DNA from: Billgrantia tianxiuensis
GTDB lineage: Bacteria; Pseudomonadota; Gammaproteobacteria; Pseudomonadales; Halomonadaceae
Length of the DNA stretch: 64,000 bases
NCBI RefSeq assembly: GCF_009834345.1
Contig: NZ_CP035042.1
Location: forward strand, 4,092,001 to 4,156,000
Direction: 5' to 3'
Positions 63,236-64,000 of the stretch are shown here, piece by piece. Positions within the stretch are counted from its first letter, which is position 1, and each line of letters opens with the position of its first letter. A model generated the notes under the pieces. The model did no database searches. It was given only the letters and a program-made list of their open reading frames with translations, and was not told where the DNA came from. A program made the translations under genes and the position numbers.

Positions 63236-64000
63236 ATGAGCAAGACATGGTTGATTACCGGAGCATCCTCGGGCCTCGGCCGACTGATGACGGAACGTCT
63301 GCTGGCGCGTGGCGATCGCGTGGTTGCCACGCTGCGCCGGGAAGGCGTGCTCGACGAACTGCAGCAGGCCCATGGCGAACGCCTGCTGGTGCTGAAACTC
63401 GATCTTACCGATGTGGCTGGGATCCGCGAGGTCACAAGACAGGCCTTCGAGCGTATGGAAAGGATCGATGTGGTGGTGTCCAATGCCGGCTACGGGCTCT
63501 TCGGTGCCGCCGAAGAACTCAGCGATGAGCAGATCGATCACCAGATCGCCACTAACCTCACCGGCTCGATTCAGTTGATCCGCGCGGCGCTGCCCCACCT
63601 GCGCGCCCAAGACGGCGGACGCATCGTACAGGTCTCCTCCGAAGGCGGCCAGAAGGCCTACCCCAACTTCTCGCTCTATCACGCCACCAAGTGGGGCATC
63701 GAGGGCTTCGTCGAAGCGACGGCGCAGGACGTGGCGCCGTTCGGGATCGACTTCATCATTGTCGAACCGGGCCCCACCGCGACCGACTTCGCCGCAGGGC
63801 TCGTGCGCGGAGCGCCGATGAGCGCCTATGACGCAACGCCGGCGGGCGATGTCAGGCGCGCCCTGGCAGATGGCAGCTTCGAGATAAAAGGCGATGCCGC
63901 CAGGACGGTAGACGCCATGATCGCTGCCGCCGACGCGGCGAAGCCGCCATTGCGGCTGGCACTCGGCAGCACGGCATATTCGGGCATCAAGCAGGCGTTG
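63236..64000 (+). CDS. Short-chain dehydrogenase/reductase (cut by window end)
   Basis: At least 255 codons of an SDR are present and the frame is open at the window end. TGASSGLG opens the cofactor site, SNAGYG follows, and SLYHATKWGIEGF holds the catalytic tyrosine and lysine. AAGGAACGGAACG lies before the ATG at 63236. It is divergent from the LysR gene, which probably regulates it. The substrate is unknown. Confidence 0.9.
   Translation, partial: MSKTWLITGASSGLGRLMTERLLARGDRVVATLRREGVLDELQQAHGERLLVLKLDLTDVAGIREVTRQAFERMERIDVVVSNAGYGLFGAAEELSDEQIDHQIATNLTGSIQLIRAALPHLRAQDGGRIVQVSSEGGQKAYPNFSLYHATKWGIEGFVEATAQDVAPFGIDFIIVEPGPTATDFAAGLVRGAPMSAYDATPAGDVRRALADGSFEIKGDAARTVDAMIAAADAAKPPLRLALGSTAYSGIKQAL

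Overview
This 64 kb window is high-GC, gene-dense bacterial chromosome. The protein families suggest a halophilic gammaproteobacterium close to Halomonas: two TRAP transport operons, a recC-recB-recD cluster, TrxC, NfsA, many AraC, GntR and LysR regulators, and short spacers with ATGA start/stop overlaps. The genus is inferred from gene content. No rRNA, tRNA or CRISPR array was seen.

Layout. 0.2-8.5 kb: SelO, then a malonate uptake and use operon (GntR regulator divergent from TRAP subunits P, Q and M, malonyl-CoA decarboxylase and malonyl-CoA synthetase). 8.5-11.3 kb, minus strand: a nucleoside-recognition (YjiH/YjiG-like) membrane protein, a NIF3-family protein behind a strong hairpin-plus-T8 terminator placed just upstream of its start, and an MpsC-domain protein. 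11.6-21.2 kb: an aconitase-family enzyme, GntR and LysR regulators, and a TAXI-type TRAP operon with two paralogous binding proteins, a fused permease, a 2-hydroxyacid dehydrogenase and a carboxymuconolactone-decarboxylase-like protein; its substrate is unknown. 21.3-30.5 kb: siderophore reductase with a Fur-box-like site, chemoreceptor, small redox enzymes, regulators, two EF-hand proteins and a 5'-nucleotidase. 30.7-40.5 kb: recC, recB, recD.

41.3-47.4 kb is the accessory part. It holds a solitary integron-type gene cassette (SnoaL-like ORF with an attC-like site), small unassigned ORFs, a truncated copy of a DUF6544 gene, a K+ channel, a DUF4236 protein, a RES-domain remnant, a HigBA toxin-antitoxin pair, and the full DUF6544 gene, which forms a direct repeat with the truncated copy. 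47.4-64 kb returns to backbone-like content: a diguanylate cyclase, DsbA-like and GFA proteins, AzlCD and LysE exporters each behind an AraC regulator, a nucleosidase, TrxC, HipBA, nitroreductases, small DUF proteins, a LysR regulator and a short-chain dehydrogenase cut by the window end.

Six genes are interrupted by one or two single-base shifts (malonyl-CoA decarboxylase, YjiH-like, small EF-hand, recB, hipB, lysE-like). All eight shifts are repaired by adding one G or C to a run of 3-5 identical bases. This pattern points to homopolymer deletion errors in the assembly more than to true pseudogenes, and should be settled before concluding that any of these functions is lost.
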